Origin: Bombus terrestris
Taxonomy: Eukaryota; Arthropoda; Insecta; Hymenoptera; Apidae
DNA: 64,000 nucleotides
Direction: 5' to 3'
Assembly: GCF_910591885.1 (NCBI RefSeq)
Contig: NC_063272.1
Location: 8,382,364-8,446,363, forward strand
This document shows, piece by piece, positions 43,007-54,700 of the stretch. How positions within the stretch are numbered: the stretch's first letter is position 1; the number at the start of each line of letters is the position of its first letter. The translations under genes and the position numbers were made by a program. A model generated the notes under the pieces. It did not search any database. It worked only from the letters and a program-made list of their open reading frames with translations, and was not told the origin of the DNA.

Positions 43007-46000
43007 CTGTAAAATGACAAATCAATAAAATGAAAATTCATACAATATCGTTGTCAATATACGTACGTATAATAAACATTACTCCTATACCGTACCATTT
43101 ACATTACCGTTATCAAACCTCTTGTTCGAGCTACACGTTTTTGACATGTTCAAATGACAGTCACAGCAGCATTTGGAAGAATCTCCGGTTATCAAGGAAT
43201 CCAGCTCTTTCACGATTTTCTTATCGTCATAGACAATGTTTTTTCCGTCTTCGGATTTGTCCTCGACACCGTTAGGCTGTTCGATCTTACAGTTGACTGT
43301 GCATATTTCATCTTCCCGTTGGTTTGTTATGCCCGTGGCCTCTTTCGTTACGTAAGAATCACTGGAATTATTAAATAACACGCTACTGGATTTGCAATCT
43401 GCGGTTCAACCCTTTCTTTACCATTGTTCCTCGCGATCCTTGTTAATCGGTGCCTTCGATATCAAGATTTCCTTATCGAACTGAGGCTGTCCCTCTTCTA
43501 CGGATAAAGTAATTTCAAAATTTTTCTCGTTCTCATTCAGTTCTTTTTTCACAGAGAATCCATCGTCTTTGAAATATTTGACAGTTACGCGTTCTTCGTT
43601 GTCCTCTGCTTCGCACAAATTCTACGAAAATTATTATTTTATATGTATAATTATTTTCTGATTCTATCGTTAAGAATTTTTCATATTAATTTCTCGTAAT
43701 TTTGTAACAATATTTTGTGTGAAATAAATATTACCGATACTCGAGGAACTTTCTCCATCTCATTTATGTTCGTCGTTGATACATCGTTGCACTCTTTAAG
43801 TTCAGAAGATTGATTCAACATTGAGACTTCCAGAATAGGGACAGGTTTGTCACCTGTCTCGTCGCGCATCGGCGGTAAGTTCTTTGGTTTTACTTTTTGT
43901 ACGATGATCTGAATCGATAATAATCATAATTTGTTTACTTTAATAAGAAGATGAATGAAAGTGTTGCTTGCAAATGTTTTAGTTGTATTAACTGCACCAA
44001 TAATTTAACATTCTCCACTTGATAAAACTCTACACGGTTTATCACTTAATTTGTTTTACATTCTAATGAAGAAAAAATGAGATTAATGGCGCCAGTCACC
44101 GTCGCGTTATTCGATATTATATTATACTTGTGTGTTTAATTGCTTTAACATATTATTTTCGATTAATTGATTCGGAATAGAAGCAACGAAAAAATGAATA
44201 CAAAGTAAAAAAGGATTAAGTATTAGATTAACACCTCTTGCCCCGTTTTATCCAGGATCCTCACGGTTCCTCTCAGATTTAAGCACTTGAACATATCCGC
44301 GACGAAACTCTCATAAGCCTGCAACCTCCTTGTCAATACTGCCTGTGCCATTCTTTCACTTTTTACAGCCGCTTCCGTTAACTCCAAATCGCGTGTCAGA
44401 CGGCCCATCCTTGCTACTAGCTGCTCATTATGCAACATCAGAAACTGAACCTGGTAATGTCGAAACATTGTTCTGACGATTGCGATTTCATTAACTTAGC
44501 TTCGAGAATCGAAACCTTGTCAAAATTTCAATTTCCTATATCCAATTGTTTCAGTATTTCTAGCTGTATAACTCTCAGGGTATATTTGTTGAATTTCCAA
44601 CGAAACTAAACCTCGAGACGCATTATATTTTGATGAAATTACGTACCAAGTATAGGTAATAAAATAAAAATGCTAAATCGGTGAATTTAAGAAATGAACG
44701 TTCAAAATACGATCATTGTTAATGATACGAATTTAACAGAATAAAAATACCAAATAAAAGAATTTGAGAAACGAAGGTTTAAAGTGTGATCAATGCCTTG
44801 TCCTATTTCTCTTGAATAACGGGAATTTAACGAAATAAAAATACTAAATGGAAAGATGTCAGAAAAAAGGTATAAACAATAACCATTGTTGTCTCACCCT
44901 ATTTGTTGTAAATGACACCGATTTCGAACAGAATCGACACGTTCTCTGGCCGTGTTCGGCGAACGACCGACACGTTCGATGAGATTCGACGAAGTTGTCG
45001 ATCGATTTGCTAGATCTAAGTATTTTCCCCACGTTGCTTGTTGTCGGTGACACGATCAATGGCGGATGACCATCATGCGCGTCATGAACGTTGTCGACGC
45101 CACGCTGAAAATTCCGTTCGATTCTTAGCAATGGAATGCGTCTCCACCAACCGAGCGGAAATTGCAAATTTGCTATTGCAGCGTGCGACTTACATCCGAC
45201 GTATTTGAGTTTCGATCGATGGCACGAAGATTCGGGATGACGATGAAACGGAAATATGAGCTGGTACCCAGGATTTCTATTTCTTTGCTCACGTAAACGA
45301 ACTGGTAATCGACGTTTGGCAATGCCTGCGTAGAATTTTAAATAAAATCAGCAAAAATGGAGAACTGATAAGATTATTAATTATTAGGGTGGTATTAATA
45401 ACATGTAAATTACAAGGATTTAATCAATTTAAAGGTTTAGTAAATTAACGATTATGAAGATAGCAATGTTTATTAAATCAAAAGTAAGTAAGGATAAGTC
45501 GAAAGTTTATTTGTTAATAAAATTATCTTTATCAAAATATGGATATTAAGGATAATTTGGAATAATTTCTCAAGATTTCTAGCGAGTTACCATACCTTTG
45601 CATTTTCCAATTAGTAGACTATGGATATTTACATATTTATAAGAAATTTAAATGTATAAAAATGTACAGTTGTACACAATGTGCATAAATATACAAGAAA
45701 AAGCATTCATTATAAAATTTAGAAGTCGAAACAAAAATTTGCATAAATATCCGCGAAACCTACTAATTAATATAGATGTAAATAAATCCTTATTTTTAAG
45801 ATTATGTTGAAGTAATGAGAATTATTGAATTTCTACGAGTATTCTTATTTGCAATATTTAATAACCTCTCGATGAAAAGTATGTAAAAACATGATACTGC
45901 GATTGGTCAAGGTCGCCGTCTTAGGTGATAGAATAATGTATTCAAAGGTAAGGTATTGTTGTAGATTACTCCATCCTCTTGGAAAAATTCCAATCCAATC

Positions 46001-46078
46001 ACGTGTTGACGTATGAATCTTAAAAATTTGATTACCGTAATAATGTACTATGTAGCGAGAAATTAATTGCCCGTGCAA
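42843..46078 (-). CDS. SKICH-domain coiled-coil protein (TAX1BP1/CALCOCO-like), N-terminus unresolved
   Basis: Exons on the minus strand: about 46078-45866, 45325-45194, 45104-44898, 44450-44235, 43908-43735, 43621-43422, 43385-43108 and 43006-42843. Phases agree. The first two encode the SKICH fold: TRDWIGIFPRGWSNLQQYLT, IMFLHTFHRE, then ALPNVDYQFVYVSKEIEILG and TSSYFRF. These match the DWIGIFK.GW and YLPN...YQF.YV..KGEIRGAS..F.F strands of TAX1BP1, NDP52 and CALCOCO1. A Cys-bearing linker, a short coiled coil, an acidic stretch and a KCCCDC cluster follow. The family comprises selective-autophagy receptors and a coactivator. A membrane-anchored variant may exist (exon at 42099). The start codon and first exon were not identified. 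Fold assignment is fairly confident; orthology is less so. Confidence 0.75.
43108..43385 (-). CDS. SKICH gene exon: KCCCDC cysteine cluster
   Basis: Acceptor AAATCCAG completes a Cys codon from the previous exon. It encodes SVLFNNSSDSYVTKEATG, an acidic stretch, ELDSLITGDSSKCCCDCHLN and MSKTCSSNKRFDN. Two donors are possible: AACG|GTAATG after 43108 (joins the 43006 exon in frame) and ACG|GTATAG after 43091 (phase 0, fits the 42257 exon). Confidence 0.75.
43422..43621 (-). CDS. SKICH gene exon: acidic linker
   Basis: Acceptor TTTTCGTAG and donor CAATG|GTAAAG. It encodes NLCEAEDNEERVTVKYFKDD, GFSVKKELNENEKNFEIT and FDKEILISKAPINKDREEQ, ending two bases into a codon. Confidence 0.75.
43735..43908 (-). 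CDS. SKICH gene exon: linker
   Basis: Acceptor CGATTCAG and donor GTATCG|GTAATA; 58 codons. It encodes IIVQKVKPKNLPPMRDETGD and ILEVSMLNQSSELKECNDVS; no known domain. Confidence 0.75.
43909..44234 (-). other. SKICH gene intron (0.3 kb)
   Basis: AT-rich; nothing else seen. Confidence 0.7.
44235..44450 (-). CDS. SKICH gene exon: coiled coil
   Basis: Acceptor GACATTACCAG and donor CAAGAG|GTGTTA (weak); 72 codons. It encodes VQFLMLHNEQLVARMGRLTR, heptads through VLTRRLQAYESFVADMF, and LRGTVRILDKTGQE. An ATG at 44468 with an in-frame TAA upstream could instead start a short isoform without the SKICH domain. Confidence 0.78.
44451..44897 (-). other. SKICH gene intron (0.45 kb)
   Basis: AT-rich, with a loosely repeated motif (AAATRCTAAAT-type) at about 44,660-44,850; no exon. 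Confidence 0.65.
44898..45104 (-). CDS. SKICH gene exon: linker with paired cysteines
   Basis: Acceptor AATTTTCAG and donor AATAGG|GTGAGA; 69 codons, phase 0. It encodes RGVDNVHDAHDGHPPLIVSP, KILRSSKSIDNF and RTCRSFAEHGQRTCRFCSKS. The CRFC and preceding Cys could bind a metal; this is not a known finger. Confidence 0.75.
45194..45325 (-). CDS. SKICH gene exon: second half of the SKICH domain
   Basis: Acceptor TTCTACGCAG and donor TCGGAT|GTAAGT; 44 codons. It encodes ALPNVDYQFVYVSKEIEILG and TSSYFRFIVIPNLRAIDR. It aligns with the YLPN..YQFCYV..KGEIRGASTPFQF part of TAX1BP1. Confidence 0.82.
45326..45865 (-). other. SKICH gene intron (0.5 kb)
   Basis: AT-rich; nothing else seen. Confidence 0.65.
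45866..46078 (-). CDS. SKICH gene exon: first half of the SKICH domain
   Basis: The minus-strand frame encodes YIVHYYGNQIFKI, HTSTRDWIGIFPRGWSNLQQ and TATLTNRSIMFLHTFHRE, then a donor GAG|GTTATT (weak). The 5' border is uncertain. One option is an acceptor TTTTTAAG before 46018, joined to an earlier exon; another begins near 46093. DWIGIFxxGW is the hallmark motif. Confidence 0.65.
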
Positions 46079-47840
46079 ACGATCGATAAACCTTCACTCA
46101 CTCTATCTTGTATCGTGTAATATACGACTATATCCTCGTCAGTTCTATATTTCGTTTTTAATTTATTAAACTGAACTCCATTGATATACTGACAGTGAAA
46201 CGTGCCACGTACACAGCAATACATTTTCATGAATATTTACGACAGAAAGACAGAAGAAGAGATTAACAGATCGCTTTGGAAACAGTTGAATTGAAAATGT
46301 ACTCATTACTTCGTAAGAGATGATCAAACCATCATTGAGGTGGGAAAATAACAAACAAAAGAATTGCGGTCTAGTTAATTGAAGTTGTAATTTAAATTAA
46401 TAATAAATATAAATTCAATTCAGTGAATAGATATTTAGAAATAGATTTTATATTCTGTATCTTGTTAAAATAGATACAATGTAAAAAATTTTTTATACAT
46501 ATCGTATAATCGTAATTTATATCATGGTCAATTAGAAAGAATAAGACAGACAGCAACTGCCATCTGGCTGCGAAGTACGAGTAGTCGTCAAAATTTACAT
46601 CATAAACGAGATAAAGCGTATCTGATATATCATTTTTCATTACGTGAAATCTAAAATAAGCTTGGAAAGGTCATCAGTTTTGTTATGTTCCCTATAATTT
46701 GTAATTATAAATTTATAGACTATATTTAACGTAACTGCCGCAGATGATAAATTTAATAAACGTAAAAGAATCTGTTGCTAGATTTATGGAATAAGGGATG
46801 TTGCGTTGTGGGTAGTATATTTTGATGCACAAGTAGCTTTTCCACGTTTGATTTCAGTTCTAACCATTGGTAGCGTTGGCATCTCTTTCTATGCTGAATT
46901 GATAACGTTGGAAATGATAGGAAAGTGGTAATATGGTTCTCAAGTTCTGAGATCATTCAGCAAAAATACATTGGGTTTTAGATCTATGATATATTTTATC
47001 TGTGCTCATGAGGGAGGGATTAATAAACTTATTACATGCAAATTATTCTCTAAATGCAATCTGCTGCGTTATTAATTATAAATAAACAGAGTATATATAT
47101 ATTAGTATTAAAACACATTTATTCTTGAAACTCATTCCTTTATTCAAATAATTTGCATTGCTACGCAATATACCAATTAAACATATATACAGAATACGTC
47201 AGTAAAAACAAATGTTACAAATTTAAATACGTACATTTATAATAACCTATACTTTATACTAAGAGAGTTTATTTACAGAGATACGTACACATTATAATTA
47301 AATTAAACGCAAAAAACGAAGATTATCGATAAACTGTCGAAAATTGTTATTGCACAAATTAATGATTGAAGGCTATCATGGATTAAATTTCATCCCAAAC
47401 GAATTTTTTAATAATGATTAAATATTAATAAAACGCATAATTTCATTTGTTTAATTTTATCAATATTTCAATTTAAAAAAGATATATTGCGGTAAATTTC
47501 CACCCATAACATCCTTTAAATATTAAATAGTCAATTTTCATGAAAGAGAAACACGAAAACCAACTAATCTATATATAGAGCTATCTATATATAGAGCTAT
47601 ATCTCATTATCCTTATCAATGATTATCAACATCTTCCAAATTAACATTACATACTATCCTGTTATTGAACTAAACAATTTTCATCTAACAATAAAAATAG
47701 TAATACAGAATTTAAGTAACAAGCATTTATGTAACTTTTATCCATAATAATATTGATATAATTTCTTTTTACAATAAGTTAGAATGGTTAAACATGAACG
47801 TTCAATAAACGAGAAATTCGAAAGCTGCCGCCATTCAGTA
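46079..47840 (-). other. 5' region of the SKICH gene, unresolved
   Basis: The missing N-terminal exon should lie here or be further upstream. One candidate frame ends FSHLNDGLIISYE at a GAA|GTAATG donor near 46,310, which resembles a SKICH first strand, but its acceptor and the length of the join are unsatisfying. The rest is very AT-rich, with a repeat CTATATATAGAGCTAT at about 47,570-47,600. Confidence 0.4.
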
Positions 47841-47849
47841 AGTATCGCG

Positions 47850-48229
47850 CACATGCGTGGCATTCTTCACATCGCGCTCTCATTGGTCAACGCGCGAGTC
47901 GGCTCGTTGGAGCGTACGCGCGCTCAGGTGCCGTACTGATCGCCTCGATGACAAGGCCGTCAGTTACTGTTCGTGCACGAATGCGACGAAATACCCGAAC
48001 CTCTTGGCGGGTTTTCGCTCGGAGCTGCGCTCACGAGACCAGCTCGACAAGGAAACGGAGGTGACGTTTCTACGAAGAGGAAACAGTGAACGTTAACTCG
48101 AGACGATCGGCAAGCATCGACGGACTTAAGTACGAGAGACACCAACCAAGAAGCACGGAGAACCTGTCGAGCACCTGAGGCTGCATTTTAGTCCAACTTT
48201 GGCCGCGCTGATAGGCGGACGATTCGTAG
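47850..48229 (+). promoter_or_regulatory. CpG-rich promoter and probable non-coding first exon
   Basis: An abrupt CpG-rich island in AT-rich DNA with an inverted CCAAT box (CATTGGTCAACGCG) at about 47,880. It ends in a strong donor GATTCGTAG|GTGAGT after 48229. No ATG frame in it looks like a protein. The body of the gene would lie beyond 64,000, making this the start of an intron of at least 15 kb. It could also serve the SKICH gene on the other strand. Confidence 0.45.
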
Positions 48230-51200
48230 GTGAGTGAGCTGTAAACGATGCGTCGGCGCGACTAAGCACGCGGTTCCTCCATCTCGCTTTCTCCCGTGTC
48301 CTCATCACGTTCACGGAATTTCATGAAAAATTCCCCGTCACATATTCACAAATCCTATGTTCTACGTGTCGATTGAGCATAAACTCCTTACTCTTTACAA
48401 ATAATCCTTGATTCCTTCGTTCCTTATTTTAGGTTAACTAGCACCTTACGCTGTATATGTCGTATAAATTTACCCGAAAATCCACGGTTAGGATATTGCG
48501 TGACATTTGCTACTCCAACTGACCGACGAATATTTGACAGCGGACTGACAGAAATTCGATTATCAGAGGCGCGCTGCTCGAGACGCGGATCGTTATCGAT
48601 GCTGCCCTTTCCTGACAGACTTTCCAAATACGCGTGTCCCTTCCGTCACTATTCTTTAACATTAGAGTATCAAACCTATCAATGTTACAAGTATCAGACT
48701 TCTTTAGTGTATATTTAGTAAGAAACACAGATAATTTTAACCAAATTAATTTTATCTCTTGTTCAAATAACTATTTATTTTCATTGTATCGTTCTAATTA
48801 TAATTATCTGTATAGAACATGTAAGTATACATAACAAATTCTATAGTTTGAGTCTTAAAAAATGATTGTATAAGAGGTGATTAAAATCTAGATAAGAGCA
48901 ACGTCGATGCTTTCGAGTGTTCAATGAATTTGAGTGTCTTTTTCTCGCTGGAGCCTGTTGTAAGATATTCTTTTATTGATTAGATAGAAGAGTGATTTTC
49001 GAAATTAGTGTGGAATAACGGTATTTTTAAGCATTTCCATCGACTGCCTAAATGTACACAGCGGAAGACCCTCGCTCGCGACCTTGATCGTACAGTTGGT
49101 ATAGCGGTATACTCGAGCCGCGCGCGTCGATAATTCCTGTCGTGCATTCTCCGTCTCGTATTCGTCGTCTTCGCGCCAATCCGCTCGTTCCCCTCTCAGC
49201 TGTGCACCGATCCCTGTTTACAACGTGCTCCTTCACGATCAACTGTCGAATGTGAAAAGAGTTTTACCGATAGGCGTCAGCTGATTCAGTCAGAAGAAAC
49301 TAGGTTAAGATAGGTCGAACGAGAGAATTTCGAGAAACGTCGTTTGAAAGATCATTCTGAAGAATTCTTCGATTTTTGGCCGATGGTTATAGGTTATATT
49401 TTTACGTTTGTTACGTAATAAATAGAATTACATTATAAATAGTAGGGCATTAGTGCATATTTGGTATAAATTAAATCCTTTTTACTGCTTTTATTTTCTA
49501 GTTATTTTATTATAAATCTGTTAGTTCATTGGGACCATATGTATCTTATAAAATAAAGTTTGTTAGAAAAATTTGTTAGAAAACGTGAAAAGAATGGAGT
49601 GATAGATATGTTTTAAATAAATGCTTTTGAAATTAAAGTTTCGAATAATTTAATGTAACTTAAAAATAAATCTGTTTCTGATCGGATAAAAGATCTAGAT
49701 TTTCACTATTTAGTAATTAAGATTTTGATATTATGACCTACAATTAGATTGCAATTACAATTACATCGTATCAGATATATTTTTGATCAAGTTATGTTAA
49801 ATACGATTATATAATATATGGAATAATGAATGTGGTTTAAGCTTGAAATGAAAAGTCGTATTTTTGCGTTCAGTAATTAGAGGCTTGTTAAGGCTTAAAA
49901 GATTAGATTGCATTGAGAGTGTATAAGAAAGTTATGTTAAATCATTTAACTCAAATATATTATTTTAAAATAGATGGAAATACGCATATGGCTCAAATGT
50001 ATGGTTTTACGATTGAAATTAAGAATAATTTAATGTGATTTCTTTTGTTAAATAGAAAAGCCCTATTTACGAATTGTACTATGATTTAGAAGATTAAATA
50101 GTGCGGAGAATATTTGGTTAGTTCAGGTTGAAACATTCGTTTCGTTAAAAACACGTCGAAATACTTTCAAATTTAAGTTTTTTGTTATAACTGATTAACT
50201 TCAAAGTTATATGAATAATTCATGTGAAAGACAAAATTCTTTCAACTACTACACGTGGGACGTGTTCGAAATTAAGACGTGGTATTTCCATTAGCATTTT
50301 TTAAAACTTATTCAATACATATACATATGTATGTGTATGTCGCATTAATTAACGACGAAAAAATTATATTATCTTCTGATGATACCAATCAGATATCTGA
50401 TCGAATACTTCGAACATTTCATAAATTTTCAAGTCTTATATTTCGATATATCGTAACCTGGAAGTAATTTTAACAGAATCAGATACCAGATCATCCCACG
50501 AGATACCAATGAAAGAATAGGACGTAGGAATAACGCTAATCGGGTCAATTAGTTGCACATTTACCTAGGTAAACTTCGAGGTCTCCCTCTTGTTCCATTT
50601 CAAAAGTTCGATGGACTACATTCATGTATTAAGGTTTTCAGAAAGTCTTACAATGGAGCCTGGCAAAGAGTATTCACCATTGTATGCTGCATGAATCGAA
50701 CAAAAGCGACGTTGCTGTTGTAATAGCCTGTAATACACCTAAAGCTTGTGGAAACACTGTGATTAATACAAACTAGATGTACCAGTCGATCGACGAATTC
50801 AAGAAAATGATATTCTATCGATAATTAGCTTTGATCGTGAAATTTTTAGAATCATAATTAACAGAATCGAAAATGTAGACTATTTCGTTCCACTCAGCGA
50901 AGAAAAGCTTTTGTAACATTTATTTTCTTCTTTAAGAAGAATTAAATATATATAAGAAATATTCCTAGAAAGTCTTTTAGGAATTGATATTTTAGAGAGA
51001 CAATTATTGTACCGTGAAATTTATATTCTATGAAATATTCGGAATGTTCATAACTCTTTTTTCCTTTTTATTAAAGAATTCTATAATAGTGCAATAGTAT
51101 TCTGTGACTTTTTTTCGAATAGCGTATAAATCTTTTCCATTCTATCTCTAATCACAGCAGTTATCTGAAAAGACTATTGCTCTGATAAAGCAATAATCTA

Positions 51201-51359
51201 GCAGCTTTTTCGTTGAACATTTTCACGTCACGCGACTCAAAGACCTTTTATTATCGACTAAATTAAAATCTTTCTTTCGAAAAGTATCTATCAAACGACG
51301 TTATGAACTCCATTTTTCTGTCCCATTTTTTTTCTTCTTTCTTTTTATAGCCTTTTCAC

Positions 51360-51720
51360 GTTTCAAAGTGATAACCGACGTCATGTCGCCTGTTTGATAA
51401 TCCGATCGCTAAAACACCTCTGTCACATATCGGCTGATAATGGAATCGATCGCGAAGGAGTTAAAAAGCGTGGACGTGTATCGCGAGGCTCGATATCCCA
51501 GAGTCAATCGGGACACAATGAACGATAATCGGAGCATGACAGGGCGCAGATCGAACCATTCAATTACACGGTTCCACGAGGCCGGTTCCAGATTTAGGAA
51601 GTTAACGTAAATTATTCCGACGTCGTTTGAGACCTTGGGCTTTTAGCCGCGAAACCAAGATAAAAAGTCGTAAAACCGGATCCTGACGAGCTATTTCCAG
51701 TTATTTCTGTCATTGAAGCC
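51360..51720 (+). promoter_or_regulatory. Candidate non-coding regulatory island
   Basis: A GC-richer, CpG-containing stretch in very AT-rich surroundings, with GATAA-type sites (TGATAACCG, GATAATCC, GATAATGG) spaced through it and no supported coding frame. Enhancer function is inferred from composition only. Confidence 0.25.
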
Positions 51721-54700
51721 ATTCAATACTGAAGCGTTACGTTTTGTAAGTCACATGAAAGAACTCGAGTAATCTAATCAACGGAAATTCATTTTCTCTT
51801 TTCTTTTTTGTCGCAAGTCGTTGAAAATTTCATAATTTTCTTCATAATTTAGAACGAAGTGGTTATTTCTTGGTATGGTACATGCTGTAATTTTAAAATA
51901 CTGTATGTGAAAAAGACCAGAGGAAAAATGATTCAAGTAATGAAAACATTCAGTGAAGAAAATCGTGAATGAAGCTAATGTTTTAACGTTTGAATTATGA
52001 AAAGACAAGAATTTGGCGCGACATTAGGTACACAGAAATAAAGAGAATTTAAGAAAATTCTACGTAATATGATGCAATAGGCATTTGCATAATGACTTGA
52101 AGATGATATACAGATGAATGTAATACAGTAATCAATGACAAAGCAGAATTACAAATCTCTTTAGCACAAACTAGATGTACGTAACATACAACCGGTTATA
52201 AAAGTATCTAGTAGTAGCAAGCGATTTGTATCCACCTCTTAAAGTATAATTTTTAATAAAATCTACTTTATTTTCGAATTATTGGATCATCATTGCGGAA
52301 TAGAATAATAAATCATCATTGCGTAATAGTCTGTAGAAGAATAGTCTCCTTTCAAACTTTCTCTTTTACTGCCTAAATGCTTTAGATTGAATGTTCTACA
52401 TATGTATCTTGGTTAAGTATGTACTTTCCTGAGAAATTATATACGTTATGCGAAGCGTTATGAGGCGATACTTTAATAAAAAAGTTCGCATATTTTCAAA
52501 ATGTCAAATATATTATCCACAAGTTTGGAAATTCATAACAAGATATTTTACAAGATAAATACGTATTTATTTCGCTTTTGCAAAAGCATATATACTCGAA
52601 TCATGTTACTACTAAGCCCCTCGTATATTTTAGTAAAAGGTTTTATTATTGAAATTTATTGGAAGTTTCAGAATTTCGTTGTAGTCGAGTATAAAGGCGA
52701 GTCATAAGTTTCCTATAGTATTTATGATAATGGAGTAACATTGTGAAGAGTCAGTTTAATAAGTATACAAAGTACGTGCCAGTGAAACTTGCTGTTGGTT
52801 CTATATCGGAAGTCTCGACGAGTTCGCGGTAATTCGAAGCGAACGAAGCTTCTTTCTGTACGTCGTGTAAGATTATATTCAACTGTGTCACAGAGAACTC
52901 TAATTTCGTGACGGTTCCCGAATAAATTAAATCTTGTGTCTCGTGAGCTGTCTGTCTAAACGGAAGTTAAGAAATTCTTTATTAAAGAATCCTAAACAAA
53001 TGAACTGTCCTATCCTTCATTGCGTAACCTTGTTCCAGAATTTCTGATTAGAAACTACTTTCTTTGCGAATTCGTGAATTTCCTGATAAACCTGCTGAAA
53101 CATTAATTCAGCAAATATTTCATTGAATTTTCTAAACCTTACATTTTTAATCTACGAGTTGAACGCTAAAGCAATTGCAAAATGTTTTTTCTAAAGGCGG
53201 TGCAGTTCATTTAATTGTAATTATTTCTGTGGAATATTTTATTATAGGTGTAAATACGTTTTATCAATCATTTTAAGCATAACAATAACATTTGAGATTG
53301 TATTTAAAAAGATTACTAAATTCATCTATGTTCGATCTTATTGAGACACAGATTTACTTTATAAAGTTAAACATTTGCTAAATTTATTATTACACGTTGC
53401 TTTTTATAAATCAATTTATCATATCATTAGATTCTACTATACTATATAAGATAGCATTGGAATAGCAATGGAATGAAACCACGGTAATCAGGAATAAAGA
53501 ATACAATCATAATAATGGATTCTCTTATATGAAACTTTGAAAATAAGTTAATGGATGGAGTTAATTGAATATCATATATATATATATCAAAATTGTATCC
53601 TGAAAAAAATATTGGCTAAATATTAGCTTCGAGTTATATTTTAAAAAATATATTTTTAATGTGTGTTCTTTACCATATTAAAGATATTTTTTAAAATAAA
53701 AATGAAAGGAAAAACTACGAGTTATTTAACTATTACGAAAGGGGATTGCAATCCGAAAAGAATTATAAACACTATCTAAATATCTAGTATCTGCAAACTT
53801 TTCTGCATTCTAACTTCGGCTTTCATTATTCTCTCATGTCCTTCGTTTATCTCATTAATTAACGATACTTTCACTTGTACGCTACACAATTTCTCGTGAA
53901 AGAAGGTGTCCTTCGTTATCAAAGGAAGTTCGCTCGTTTGCCAAAGGGTCGACCCGATCGACCGTGTAGATAGACGTGTTTCCACGCTGTGATAATTAAG
54001 GGTTCGCGTTAAACGAGCCAACCGGCAGAAACTAAATGTCCGCGGTTCATTCTCAAGATGCTGCGGGTTAACCATCTGCGCCAGCCGATCCGACGCGATA
54101 TAGGGGTCGCGCGTTGATAATTTGGGTCATGCATTTTCGGCCAAGCACGCTTTACATCGCCTTTACATCGACCCTCTTTATCAGTCGCTCCACTCGTGTC
54201 GTACCAATATACATCGTAGTTTGACGTGGCATTAATTAACGAATTTCATCATTCCACCATGTTGCATCTTCAATAGCGTATCACTATACGTGTATATGAT
54301 ATGCGTATAACTGTACCAACGAAATATCCAAAATTATTCGACTGTTTGTGATTAAAATAGAGATTCTACGGCTCCGATAGCAACTTGTAACATTATCTGT
54401 AATTTGATGTAATCTGGCTATTGGAAGTGTCGAGGTTGGCTCTGATGAAACTTTGATCTCGTGAAACGCGTTACAGAAAATCACGTGTCATTTGTTTCAA
54501 CTTTTGTTCGGTTTTACATATTTCTATTATGTTACAAATTTCCTGAAATTATTTTATACAAACGGAGCATAGTTTCGTTGAAGTCAGCTTTATTCTGTTG
54601 GAGAGTCAACTTACATTTACCAGAACTAAAGCAAACCTAACTCGCAACCTAACCTTCAGTTACATTATTATAGAAACTCGTCGTTAGACGACGAACCAGT

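Noticed and set aside
46753..46956. Minus-strand frame considered as the first exon of the SKICH gene
   Set aside because: It contains a vaguely SKICH-like NVEK stretch but lacks a donor in the right phase, and the following residues do not fit.
47857..48096. 79-codon + strand open frame in the CpG promoter island
   Set aside because: It starts upstream of the likely transcription start and has no recognisable features; a by-product of GC-rich sequence.
54620..54665. CCTAAC-like motifs suggesting an interstitial telomere repeat
   Set aside because: Only two or three loose matches to the insect CCTAA unit with irregular spacing; the same holds for CCTCTAACCTCTAACCTA near 57,390.
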